Positions 16,914-25,119 of a DNA stretch of 43,609 nt are shown here, in pieces. The notes below the pieces were generated by a model. The model did not search any database. It was not told where the DNA came from and saw nothing but the letters and a program-made list of their open reading frames with translations. Source of the stretch: Armatimonadota bacterium. Lineage in GTDB: Bacteria > Armatimonadota > Chthonomonadetes > Chthonomonadales > CAJBBX01. The stretch spans positions 1-43,609 of the forward strand of contig JAPLCQ010000146.1 of the NCBI GenBank assembly GCA_026392115.1. Direction: 5' to 3'. Position 1 is the first letter of the stretch. Each line of letters starts with the position of its first letter. A program made the position numbers and the translations under genes.

Positions 16914-18477
16914 GATAGACGGCCGCGCCGTACCGTTCGCCGAGGGGCAGACGATCCTCGAAGCGGCGCGGGCAGTCGGGGTCGATATCCCGACGCTCTG
17001 CCACCTGCCCGGCCGTCCGCCCCACGCCTCGTGCCTGCTCTGCATCGTTCGGGTCGGGGCGTCGCCGCGCATGCTCCCCTCCTGCGCCACGCAGGCCGTC
17101 GATGGGATGCTGGTGACCAACGACGCCGCCGACGTGCGCGACGCCCGCCGCACGGCCATCGAACTGATCCTCAGCGACCATCTGGGCGACTGCCTGGGCC
17201 CCTGTCAGGGCGTCTGCCCCGCGCACATGGATATCCCGGACATGATGCGCCACGTCTCGGCGGGCAGGTTCGCGCAGGCCATCGTCACCGTCAAGGAGAC
17301 CATCGCGCTCCCCGCCATCCTGGGGCGCATCTGCCCGGAGATCTGCGAAAAGGGCTGCCGCCGCTCCTCCAGCGACGGCGCCCTGGCCGTCTGCAAGACG
17401 AAACGCTTCGTGGCAGACCGCGACCTCGCCACCGGCGCGCCCTACATGCCCGAGCTGCCGCCGGACAGCGGGCGGACCGTGGCCATCGTCGGCGCGGGTC
17501 CCGCCGGATGCGCCGCCGCCTACTACCTGCGCCGCCGCGGCCACGCCTGCACGATCTATGACGACCACGAGAAGCCCGGCGGCATGATGCGGTACGCCAT
17601 CCCCCGCGACATCCTGCCCGAGGCGGTGCTCGACGCCGAGATCGGCGTGATCCTCGGCATGGGCGCGGCATTCCAGGGCGGCGTCGTGTTGGGCCGCGAC
17701 GCCAGTGTGGACGACCTCCTAACGCGCCATGGCGCGGTCCTGCTGGCAGCCGGCGATGCGAGCCAGGTGAACTCGTCGGCGCTGGAGGGGCTCAAGCGGG
17801 GAACCCAGGGACTACAGGTGGACCGCCATACGATGATGACCTCGCGGCAGGGCGTCTTCGGTGCGGGCGGAGTGCTGATCGCCACGCGGCACGCCGTGCG
17901 CTCCGTGGCCGATGGACGCGCCGCCGCCGAGTCGATACACCAGTACCTGGGCGGCTCACCGGCCCATGCACCGGACAAGGCCTACAGCGTCCACATCGGC
18001 AAGCTCGACTCGGAGCAGATGGTCCCCTATCTGCAGCTCGGATCGAAGAGGGGCAGGAGCGTACCGGCAGGCGGCGCGGAGCAAGGCTTCAGCGAAACCG
18101 AGGCGCGGGCGGAGGCGGCGCGTTGCCTCCACTGCGACTGCCGCAAAGCGAGTTCCTGCCAACTTCGTACCGTGGCGCACGAGTACGGCGCGAGCCAGCA
18201 GCGGTTTAAGGGCGATCGGCGCGAGTTCCGAGTGGACCTGAGCCATCCGGCCGTGGTCTTCGAGCCCGGCAAGTGCATCGCCTGCGGCATCTGCGTTCGC
18301 ATCGCCGCCGAGGGGCGAGACAAGCTCGGCATGGGGTTCAGCGGTCGCGGCTTCGACGTTCGCGCCGCGGTGCCATTCGACGGTATGCTAGGAGACGGCC
18401 TGCAGGAGACGGCTCTCGCCTGTGCGGACGCATGTCCGACGGGCGCACTTGCCAGAGCGACGGGGAGCGCACTATGA
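16900..18477 (+). CDS. Ferredoxin-flavoprotein of the GltD type lacking the NAD(P)H-binding domain
   Basis: A protein of 525 residues overlapping the previous gene by 14 bases. Residues 1-80 are a NuoG/HndD-like 2Fe-2S domain with Cys34, Cys45, Cys48 and Cys62. Next comes the GltD-type helical 4Fe-4S region (CLGPCQGVCPAHMDIP, then CPEICEKGC), then an FAD-binding Rossmann segment VAIVGAGPAGCAAAYYLRRRG starting near residue 194. In GltD-like enzymes an NADPH domain with a second GxGxxA motif is inserted here; in this protein LLAAGDASQ is followed within about 20 residues by GLQVDRHTMMTS and the FAD-closing segment GVFGAGGVL. The C-terminus carries CLHCDC and CIACGIC ferredoxin-type Cys groups and a final CADACPTGAL. 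It likely relays electrons from the NuoEF-like partner. Confidence 0.88.
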   Translation: MPHIEIDGRAVPFAEGQTILEAARAVGVDIPTLCHLPGRPPHASCLLCIVRVGASPRMLPSCATQAVDGMLVTNDAADVRDARRTAIELILSDHLGDCLGPCQGVCPAHMDIPDMMRHVSAGRFAQAIVTVKETIALPAILGRICPEICEKGCRRSSSDGALAVCKTKRFVADRDLATGAPYMPELPPDSGRTVAIVGAGPAGCAAAYYLRRRGHACTIYDDHEKPGGMMRYAIPRDILPEAVLDAEIGVILGMGAAFQGGVVLGRDASVDDLLTRHGAVLLAAGDASQVNSSALEGLKRGTQGLQVDRHTMMTSRQGVFGAGGVLIATRHAVRSVADGRAAAESIHQYLGGSPAHAPDKAYSVHIGKLDSEQMVPYLQLGSKRGRSVPAGGAEQGFSETEARAEAARCLHCDCRKASSCQLRTVAHEYGASQQRFKGDRREFRVDLSHPAVVFEPGKCIACGICVRIAAEGRDKLGMGFSGRGFDVRAAVPFDGMLGDGLQETALACADACPTGALARATGSAL

Positions 18478-19382
18478 GATGTTGGCGTTGCGGGACACAG
18501 ATGCGGCAGGTCCCGCCCGAAGTGGCCGAAGGAGCAGATGAGCAGACGGCGCCGGATGCAGGCTGGGTCTGCGACGAGTGCCAGGGCCAGAGCGAGCGCG
18601 CGGGGGAGGTCTGCCCGACCTGCGGCAAGCCGGCGATCCGCGACCCCAAGTTCAAGACGCGGTCCGAGTGCGCCAAGCAGCGGTGCAGCGGCTGTCGCGC
18701 CTATGTGCTGACGCCTCCCGATACTGCCGAGTCCACCGAGGCCCGCATCCTTGCGACCTTCGCCGACCCCGCACGCCGATCATGGGACTGGGGCTGCACG
18801 GACTGCATCACCTGCGCGGCCTGCGGCGAGCCCCTGGGTCTGACCGAGGTGGCGTGTGTGCGCCGCTACACCAACGAGGCCATGGGAAGCAGCGCGTGGC
18901 TGACTCGCTTCGGCACCGGCTGGTTCTCCTACTTCCATCGCGCCTGTATCCGTTGCATCGAGTGCGGCGAGAAGCTGACCCTCGATCCCTGTTTGCCCAT
19001 CGTCATCAAGAGCGTCGGCGAGGGTGGCCACACCACGGTCGCGCACAAGTCGTGCATCCGGCAGGCGGCGGGCGGCGGACCATCAGACGGCTCCGGGAGC
19101 CGCTCGCACCGGAGGCACCGCCGCGGGTCGTCGCGCCGTAGCGGCAGCAGCCGTCCCGCCGCGGTCGAGCCGGATGGTGCAGCGCCGCCCGACGAAGCCG
19201 GCGAGGAGACCAGGAAGCACAGCCACAGCCACCACCGCCGTTCGCATAGCCACGGCGCGGGCGCCTCGGTCTGGGGCAACGAGGGACACAAGCCGGGCTT
19301 CTGCGCCCGATGCGGGTACCCGCTGGGCTTGCTGGACAAGCTGCTCGGCCGCAAGGTGCATCGCGTCTGCGACTACCGGTAG
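18474..19382 (+). CDS. Zinc-ribbon / LIM-like Cys-rich protein with a His-Arg-Ser-rich linker
   Basis: A protein of 302 residues starting with an ATG that overlaps the previous stop. It contains a chain of CxxC knuckles: Cys3/6, 33/36, 47/50, 71/74, 108/111/114/117, 158/161/164 and 277/280, with single Cys at 66, 194 and 299 and nearby His. The pattern suits four or more zinc (or iron-sulfur) sites in zinc-ribbon or LIM-like folds. Between residues 205 and 262 lies a low-complexity region rich in Ser, Arg and His, including HSHSHHRRSHSHG, which could bind metal or nucleic acid. No signal peptide is visible, so it is probably cytoplasmic. Function unknown; its place inside the redox operon suggests a role in assembly or metal supply for it, which is inference. 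Confidence 0.75.
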   Translation: MRCWRCGTQMRQVPPEVAEGADEQTAPDAGWVCDECQGQSERAGEVCPTCGKPAIRDPKFKTRSECAKQRCSGCRAYVLTPPDTAESTEARILATFADPARRSWDWGCTDCITCAACGEPLGLTEVACVRRYTNEAMGSSAWLTRFGTGWFSYFHRACIRCIECGEKLTLDPCLPIVIKSVGEGGHTTVAHKSCIRQAAGGGPSDGSGSRSHRRHRRGSSRRSGSSRPAAVEPDGAAPPDEAGEETRKHSHSHHRRSHSHGAGASVWGNEGHKPGFCARCGYPLGLLDKLLGRKVHRVCDYR

Positions 19383-19392
19383 CGGCGCCGCC

Positions 19393-20070
19393 ATGCCGGA
19401 TCTGAAGATCGATGGCCTGCGGCGCGTGCTTGGCGGCAAGGCCGTCTTGGACGGGCTGGACCTGAGCCTGGGGGAGCGGGCAAGCGCGACCGTGGTGGGT
19501 CCATCCGGCTCCGGAAAGAGCACGCTGCTGAACCTGATCGGCGCACTGGACGCGGCCGACGGCGGCAACATCCGTCTCGGCGATGTGTCCGTGACCGGCC
19601 TCGACGGCGTGGCGGCGGAGCGCTACCGCGCCAAGTCGGTGGGCTTCGTGTTTCAGGAGCACCACCTCCTCAAGCACCTGACCGCGCTTGAGAACGTCCT
19701 CCTGCCCAGCCTGGCAGCCGCCTGCGCCGGCTCTGACCGAGCCACGGCACGCCAACGCGCCGAGCAGCTGCTCGCCGATGTGGGGCTCGCCGACAAGGCC
19801 GCGAGCTATCCCGCCACACTCTCGGGCGGCGAGCGGCAGCGCGTGGCCGTAGCCCGGGCGATCCACAATGGACCATCGCTCCTCCTATGCGACGAGCCCA
19901 CCGGCAACCTGGACCGCGATACGGGCGACCGCGTCATGGACCTGCTCCTGCGCACCGCCGCCGGATGCGGTGCGTCGATCCTCCTGGTCACCCACAACAT
20001 GGAGCACGCGCGGCGGGCGGATCGCGTCTACGAGATGCGCGGCGGCCGGCTGGTCGACGTCGGGAAGTGA
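19393..20070 (+). CDS. ABC transporter ATP-binding protein, LolD/MacB-type
   Basis: A protein of 225 residues with all nucleotide-binding motifs: Walker A GPSGSGKST at 36-44, Q-loop in VFQEHHLL, signature LSGGERQRVAVARA, Walker B LLLCDEPTGNLD, and switch His in LLVTHN. The LxHLTALENV segment and overall length fit the LolD/MacB/FtsE group that pairs with FtsX-like permeases, which is what the next gene encodes after six bases. These ATPases usually drive mechanical work on outer-membrane or envelope substrates rather than uptake. The ATG at 19393 lies ten bases after the zinc-ribbon gene. Confidence 0.95.
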   Translation: MPDLKIDGLRRVLGGKAVLDGLDLSLGERASATVVGPSGSGKSTLLNLIGALDAADGGNIRLGDVSVTGLDGVAAERYRAKSVGFVFQEHHLLKHLTALENVLLPSLAAACAGSDRATARQRAEQLLADVGLADKAASYPATLSGGERQRVAVARAIHNGPSLLLCDEPTGNLDRDTGDRVMDLLLRTAAGCGASILLVTHNMEHARRADRVYEMRGGRLVDVGK

Positions 20071-20076
20071 CCTGAG

Positions 20077-23000
20077 ATGCCGGGCCGAGCGCACCTCGTG
20101 ATCCGCGGCCTCTGGGGCTACCGCGCCTCGCACCTGGCCGCACTTGGCGCCACCGCCATCGCCGCCGCCGTGGTCTGCGGGGGCCTCACCATCGGCCACT
20201 CTGTGCGCCAGAGCCTGCTGGAGCGGGGACGGGCGCGACTGGGCCGCATTTCCGGGCTCATCTCCACCGACCGCACCTTCTCCGCCCGATGGCCCGACGA
20301 GATCACGGGCTGGACCCTGGACTGGCAGGCGGCCCCGCTGATGGTCACGGCCTGCGCCGCCCGGTCCGAAGCCACCGATGCTCTGGCGCCCAACGCCGGC
20401 ATCATCGGCGTCGATGCGCGCTTCGGCGCCGCCTACGGCGCAGCAGGCAGAGCCCTGACGGCTCTCGGCCCCGGCAAGGCTTGCATCAGCCAGGACCTGG
20501 CCACCGACCTCCGGCTCCGCGTCGGCGATGGGCTGCTGGTCTACGCGGGCGGCGCCGCCGGGGTTGCCGCCGACAGCCTCTACTACGACCGGCGCACCGA
20601 GAAGGCGCACCGCTCGTTGCGCGTCGAGGTCCAGGCCATCCTTCCCGCCGCCGGTCCAGGCGGGTTCGACATCCGCGGCGCGGCCATGCGGCCCCGCAAC
20701 GCCTTCGTTCGGCTGGATGAGCTGCAGGACACGCTGGGCGAGAAGGGCTCCGCCAACGCCGCGGTCTTCTACACCGAACCGGGGGTCTCCGCGGTCATGC
20801 AGGCCCCACTTCGCCGTCTGGCTGCGGAGACCGCCGCCTCGGCCGATCTGGGCTTCACAGTGCCCCCTGCCGACGCCACGGGCTCCGTGGCAGTGCAGTC
20901 CGCGGGGTACGTGCTGCCCACGCCCCTGAGGGCCGCCACCGAACGCTCCCTGGCCGCCCACGGCGTCGTGACCGCCCGCTCATCGGTCTACCTGGCCGAC
21001 AGCCTGGGCGTACCGGGACGCCGGGTCCTGCGCTACGCCGTAGTCGCCGCGCAGGATGGCGCCTGGGGCCTGCAGCTCCGGGCGACGTCCGGCTCCCCGA
21101 CGCCAGGACCGGGAGAGGTCGTCCTGGGCGCATGGGCCGCCCAAGAGACCGCCGCGAAGCCCGGCGACCTGGTGACCATGGCCACCCTGACGCCGAAGCC
21201 CGACGGCAGCTACGCTGTGCTCAAGCGGCGACTCCGCGTCTGCGGCATAGCGGACCCCTCCGGCGACGGGGCCAACCCCACGCTGGCGCCGCTTCTGCCC
21301 GGAGTGACCGATGCCGCGTCGATCCGGGACTGGGACCCGCCCTTCCCGGTGGACCTGACGCAGGTCACTGACCGCGACGAGGCCTACTGGAAGCGCTGGA
21401 AGGCCGCGCCCAAGGCGTTCATCCACGCCGACGATATGAAGGCGCTCTGGCGCGACGCCCAGCCCGCGGCCCCCGACGACTGGGTGACCAGCCTCCGCTG
21501 CAAGGCGAGCGGCCCCGAAGGCGCGGCGCGCATCGAGGAAGCCCTCAGGGCCGTGGGGCTCGACGCCGCTGGCATCTCGGTCCGCGACCTGGCCGCCGAG
21601 AGCGCCGCGGCAAGCCAGGGCAGCTCGGATTTCTCCGGCCTCTTCATCGGCCTCGGCCTCTTCATAATCGCCGCCGGGCTGGCGCTGGCGGCCGGCGTGC
21701 AGCGGCTGCAGGCCATCGCCCGGGGCTCCGACATCGGCTTGATGTTGGCCCTTGGGGTGTCGCGGCGCGCCGCTGCGAACCTCGTCCTGGCCGAGCTGGC
21801 CGCCGTCTCCTCGCTGGGCTCCGCCGCGGGAGCGGGTCTGGGCATCGCCTACGCGGCGGGCGTCCTGGCGTTGCTGGCCGACCGATGGCAGATCATCGTG
21901 GGCTCGGCCCCCGTATCGCTCCACGTCAGCGCACCACTTCTGGCCGCCGGGGCGCTGGGAAGCCTGCTGGCGGCCCTGGTGGCCCCCTGGAGAGCCGCTC
22001 GGAGGCTCCAGCAGGAGACGCCGCTGGTTCTGCTGCGGCGCGCACACAACGAGGCCGACACGCTCGCGCATCGCCGCACTCACCGGCGGCCGGCGCAGTC
22101 GGTTGCCGGCCTTGCCCTGGCCGGCCTGCGCGCGCGGCGCGGGCAGGCGGCCCTGGGCGCGGGTCTCGCCGCGGCCAGTTCGCTCGTCCTGGCCGCCGTA
22201 GCCGCCAACGGGGTCGACGCCCGCGCCACAGACCCCTCCGACCGGCGATCCGGTACGGGCGGGTACCGTCTAATGGTCCAGTCGGCCATCCCCATCGCCG
22301 TGGACTTCGGCACGACGGCGGGCCGCGCCAAGCTCGGCTTCAGCCCGGAGGGCCAGGCGGCGCTGGCCGGAGCCGTGGTCATGCGCCTGCCCGTGAGCCC
22401 CGGCGACGACCCGAGCTGCCTCAACCCGGCCAAGCCCCTGGCGCCGCGCGTCGCGGGCGTTTCGGACGCCATGGTCGCCCGTGGCGGCTTCCGCGTGACC
22501 GGCGTGGCGGCAGACAATCCCTGGACGGCCCTCACCCAAGCCTCCACCGGCCCTGCGCCGGCTTTCGGCGATGCCGACACGGTGCAGTGGATTCTGCACT
22601 CCGGTCAGGGCAAGCGGTTCGTGCGCCCGTCGGCGGGCGTTGGAGACCTGACGCTCCGCTTCGACGGCCTGCTCCAGGCCTCGGTCTTCTCGGGCTTTCT
22701 GCTCGTCTCCGAGGCCCGGTTCCGCAAGGCCTGGCCTGCGATCACGGCGCCGTCGCTCTTCCTCATCGACCTGCCAGCCGACAAGGCCGACGCCGCTGCC
22801 GACGCGATCCGGGAGACGCTGGGCGAGTTCGGCGTTACTGTCAAGCCCACGGTCCAGGCGCTACAGGACGTGGCCGGAGTGCGCAACGCCTACCTCAGCG
22901 CGTTCCTTGCGTTGGGCGGGCTGGGATTGGCGCTGGGAGGGTTGGGACTGGCCGCCGCGGTGGCCAGGGCGGCGGCGGAGCGGCGGAGTGAGCTGGCCCT

Positions 23001-23268
23001 CCTCACGGCGTGCGGATTCGGGCGGCGACAGATCGCCGCGCTTCTTCTCTGGGAGCACCTCGGCCCGGCGGCGGCGGGCTTCGTGCTGGGCGTCTGCCTC
23101 GCATCGCCCATGGTGGTCGGGCAGACCGTTGCGGGTTCGTCGGCCGTCGATTGGCGTGGGTTGGCAGTGGCGCTGGCCTCGGTGGCGGCGGTGGGCGCGG
23201 CCTCGTGCCTGGTGGCCGCCCTGTCTCTGGCGCGGCGCAGTTCGGTGCGCGCCCTCAGGTCCGAGTAG
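20077..23268 (+). CDS. Large FtsX-like ABC transporter permease
   Basis: A protein of 1063 residues, long for the family. One membrane segment lies near residues 18-38, a large extracytoplasmic region follows to about 510, then three segments near 515-540, 570-600 and 618-642. A second half repeats the plan: a segment near 688-712, another soluble region, then three C-terminal segments between about 940 and 1056. This matches duplicated FtsX permeases of the YbbP/LolCE/MacB superfamily. Short cytoplasmic turns such as ARGSDIGLMLALGVSRR and ERRSELALLTACGFGRRQ are the usual coupling segments that contact the ATPase. It works with the ATPase encoded just before it. It ends 12 bases from a convergent ABC exporter gene and appears to close the operon. 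Confidence 0.92.
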   Translation: MPGRAHLVIRGLWGYRASHLAALGATAIAAAVVCGGLTIGHSVRQSLLERGRARLGRISGLISTDRTFSARWPDEITGWTLDWQAAPLMVTACAARSEATDALAPNAGIIGVDARFGAAYGAAGRALTALGPGKACISQDLATDLRLRVGDGLLVYAGGAAGVAADSLYYDRRTEKAHRSLRVEVQAILPAAGPGGFDIRGAAMRPRNAFVRLDELQDTLGEKGSANAAVFYTEPGVSAVMQAPLRRLAAETAASADLGFTVPPADATGSVAVQSAGYVLPTPLRAATERSLAAHGVVTARSSVYLADSLGVPGRRVLRYAVVAAQDGAWGLQLRATSGSPTPGPGEVVLGAWAAQETAAKPGDLVTMATLTPKPDGSYAVLKRRLRVCGIADPSGDGANPTLAPLLPGVTDAASIRDWDPPFPVDLTQVTDRDEAYWKRWKAAPKAFIHADDMKALWRDAQPAAPDDWVTSLRCKASGPEGAARIEEALRAVGLDAAGISVRDLAAESAAASQGSSDFSGLFIGLGLFIIAAGLALAAGVQRLQAIARGSDIGLMLALGVSRRAAANLVLAELAAVSSLGSAAGAGLGIAYAAGVLALLADRWQIIVGSAPVSLHVSAPLLAAGALGSLLAALVAPWRAARRLQQETPLVLLRRAHNEADTLAHRRTHRRPAQSVAGLALAGLRARRGQAALGAGLAAASSLVLAAVAANGVDARATDPSDRRSGTGGYRLMVQSAIPIAVDFGTTAGRAKLGFSPEGQAALAGAVVMRLPVSPGDDPSCLNPAKPLAPRVAGVSDAMVARGGFRVTGVAADNPWTALTQASTGPAPAFGDADTVQWILHSGQGKRFVRPSAGVGDLTLRFDGLLQASVFSGFLLVSEARFRKAWPAITAPSLFLIDLPADKADAAADAIRETLGEFGVTVKPTVQALQDVAGVRNAYLSAFLALGGLGLALGGLGLAAAVARAAAERRSELALLTACGFGRRQIAALLLWEHLGPAAAGFVLGVCLASPMVVGQTVAGSSAVDWRGLAVALASVAAVGAASCLVAALSLARRSSVRALRSE

Positions 23269-23280
23269 CGGCGGGGCGCT

Positions 23281-25119
23281 TCAGCGATAGCGGCTCGCCT
23301 GGGCCTCGAAGAGGACCGCGTAGGCGCCGTTCCGCTCCAGCAACTCGTCGTGAGAGCCCTCCTCCACCACGGCGCCGTCCTCCAGAACATAGATGTGGTC
23401 GGCCATGCGCACGGTGGAGAAGCGGTGGCTGACGATCAGCGCCGCGCGACCCTCCAGCATCCGGCGGAAGCTCTCGTGGAATGCCGCTTCCGCCAGCGGA
23501 TCCATGGCGCTGGTGGGCTCATCCAGCACCGTCAGGTCGGCCTGACGCACAATGGCCCGCGCCAACGCCACGCGCTGCCACTGGCCGCCGCTCAGTTCCG
23601 CTCCGTCGTCCAGCGCTCTGCCCAGGTGGGTGTCGAATCCGTCCGGCAGGCCCGCCGCGATGCCGTCCAGCCCAGCGAGCCGACCGGCCTCAAGGATGCG
23701 CGGGTCGTCGGGCGCCAGGTCCACGCAGCCCATGCGGATGTTCTCGCGCAAGGTCGCCTGGTAGCGCGTGGGCTCCTGCACGACCACGGCCAGGCGACGG
23801 CGCAGGGCCTCGGCGTCCATCGCCCGCAGGTCTACTCCGTCCATCGTCACGGCGCCCTCGTCGGGATCGTAGAGCCGCGCCAGCAGCTTCACTACCGTGC
23901 TCTTCCCCGCCCCGTTGGCGCCCACCAGCGCGACCACCTTGCCCGCGGGCAGCCGCAGCTTCAGGTCACGCAGGACGGGCCTCTCGAACCCGGGATACCG
24001 GAACGTGACACCGCGAAGCTCCATGCCCTGGGCCATGGGCGTCGGCGGCTCCACCGGGCGCTCCGGTGTCCGCACGCTCGGCTCCATGGCGAGGAACTCG
24101 AAGACGTTGCTCAGGAAGAGGCTGTCCCCGTACAGGCCGCCGATGCCGGCGAGCAGGCTCTGCAGGAACGCCTGCCCGCGCTGGAACGCCTGATAGAAGA
24201 GCACCAGGTCTCCCAGCGAGATGGAGCCGTTGACGGCGCGGCGCGCCACGATGGCGAAAGCGCCCAGCATGACGGCCGCGCCCGCGACCTGGGCCAGCGT
24301 CTCACCGGTGGCCCTGGCGCGAACGATGGCCAGCCGCTCACCCTTCAGGGTTCGACGCACGTCCATCCACCACGCCGCCACGTTCTGCCCCAGGCCGTTG
24401 AGCCGCAGCTCTTTCGCGTGGACCTCGCCGCAGAGCAGCCAACTCCAGTAGGTGGCCCTACGCTCTAGCTTGGTGCGGCCCCGAGCCCAGACGTAGAGGC
24501 GGCGCGAGTAGGCGGCTCGCAAGGCCATGCCTGGGACGGCCACGAGGATGATGACGACGCCGACCACCCAGTGAAACGCCAGCACGAGGGCGGCGATGCC
24601 GACCAGTGAGACCGAGTTCTGCAGCACCTGGGCGATGCCGTTCACGATGCCGAGGGGCCGGAAGGGCGCCTCGGACTGCGCACGGCGCAGTGCGTCGTTC
24701 GCGTCGCTGTTCTCGTAAAACGCGAGGTCCATGCGGATCGACTGCCGGTTCATGGCATCCAGCATGGTGTCGCTGACGGCGATGCCCTGAGCCTCGGCGG
24801 CAAGGGCCGAGAGGGCCGATGCGGCGGCGGACGCGGCCAGGACGCCGCCCCATGCCAGCAGGAGAGGCGCCAACCGGGCCATGGCGGCGTCCTTGTCGGG
24901 TTGGACGATGCCCTGGGTCACGGCGTCGACCACGAGCTTGAGCAGCCAGAGCGCGGCCAGCGGCAACACGCCCTGCGCCACCGTGAGGCCGGCGGTGCAG
25001 AGCGTCAGCGCCGGGGAGCTTCGCCAGACCAACCCCATGGCGCGCGCAATCCCGGCGGCGCGCTCCTTGATCGTCGCGGTCGGCCCTTCCGAAGGCGGCG
25101 TCGAGCGTGCGTCAGCCAC
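23281..25119 (-). CDS. ABC exporter, fused membrane and ATPase domains
   Basis: A protein of 612 residues starting at a GTG that overlaps the previous gene's stop by eight bases. Residues about 35-330 form the six-helix transmembrane domain. The nucleotide-binding domain follows, with Walker A GANGAGKST near residue 396, signature LSGGQWQRVALARA, Walker B LTVLDEPTSAMDP and switch His in LIVSHRFSTV. It is the common half-size exporter that works as a dimer; it has no C39 protease domain. Co-transcription with a PF14907-type nucleotidyltransferase is a pairing seen in some peptide natural product clusters, so export of a modified peptide is possible, but lipid or polysaccharide export is equally open. 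Confidence 0.92.
   Translation of the reverse strand: MADARSTPPSEGPTATIKERAAGIARAMGLVWRSSPALTLCTAGLTVAQGVLPLAALWLLKLVVDAVTQGIVQPDKDAAMARLAPLLLAWGGVLAASAAASALSALAAEAQGIAVSDTMLDAMNRQSIRMDLAFYENSDANDALRRAQSEAPFRPLGIVNGIAQVLQNSVSLVGIAALVLAFHWVVGVVIILVAVPGMALRAAYSRRLYVWARGRTKLERRATYWSWLLCGEVHAKELRLNGLGQNVAAWWMDVRRTLKGERLAIVRARATGETLAQVAGAAVMLGAFAIVARRAVNGSISLGDLVLFYQAFQRGQAFLQSLLAGIGGLYGDSLFLSNVFEFLAMEPSVRTPERPVEPPTPMAQGMELRGVTFRYPGFERPVLRDLKLRLPAGKVVALVGANGAGKSTVVKLLARLYDPDEGAVTMDGVDLRAMDAEALRRRLAVVVQEPTRYQATLRENIRMGCVDLAPDDPRILEAGRLAGLDGIAAGLPDGFDTHLGRALDDGAELSGGQWQRVALARAIVRQADLTVLDEPTSAMDPLAEAAFHESFRRMLEGRAALIVSHRFSTVRMADHIYVLEDGAVVEEGSHDELLERNGAYAVLFEAQASRYR

Noticed and set aside
14688-17159. 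An open frame of more than 800 codons on the minus strand opposite the NuoEF fusion
   Set aside because: It is the antisense shadow of a GC-rich gene; its composition is His/Ala/Arg/Gly-rich with no family motif, while the plus strand encodes a clear multi-domain enzyme. The same applies to the long minus frames opposite the glycerate kinase and the FtsX permease.
14481-18477. Part of complex I or of an electron-bifurcating hydrogenase
   Set aside because: Neither membrane subunits nor an H-cluster protein are present; the second gene has only the 2Fe-2S front domain of NuoG/HydA type joined to a flavoprotein.
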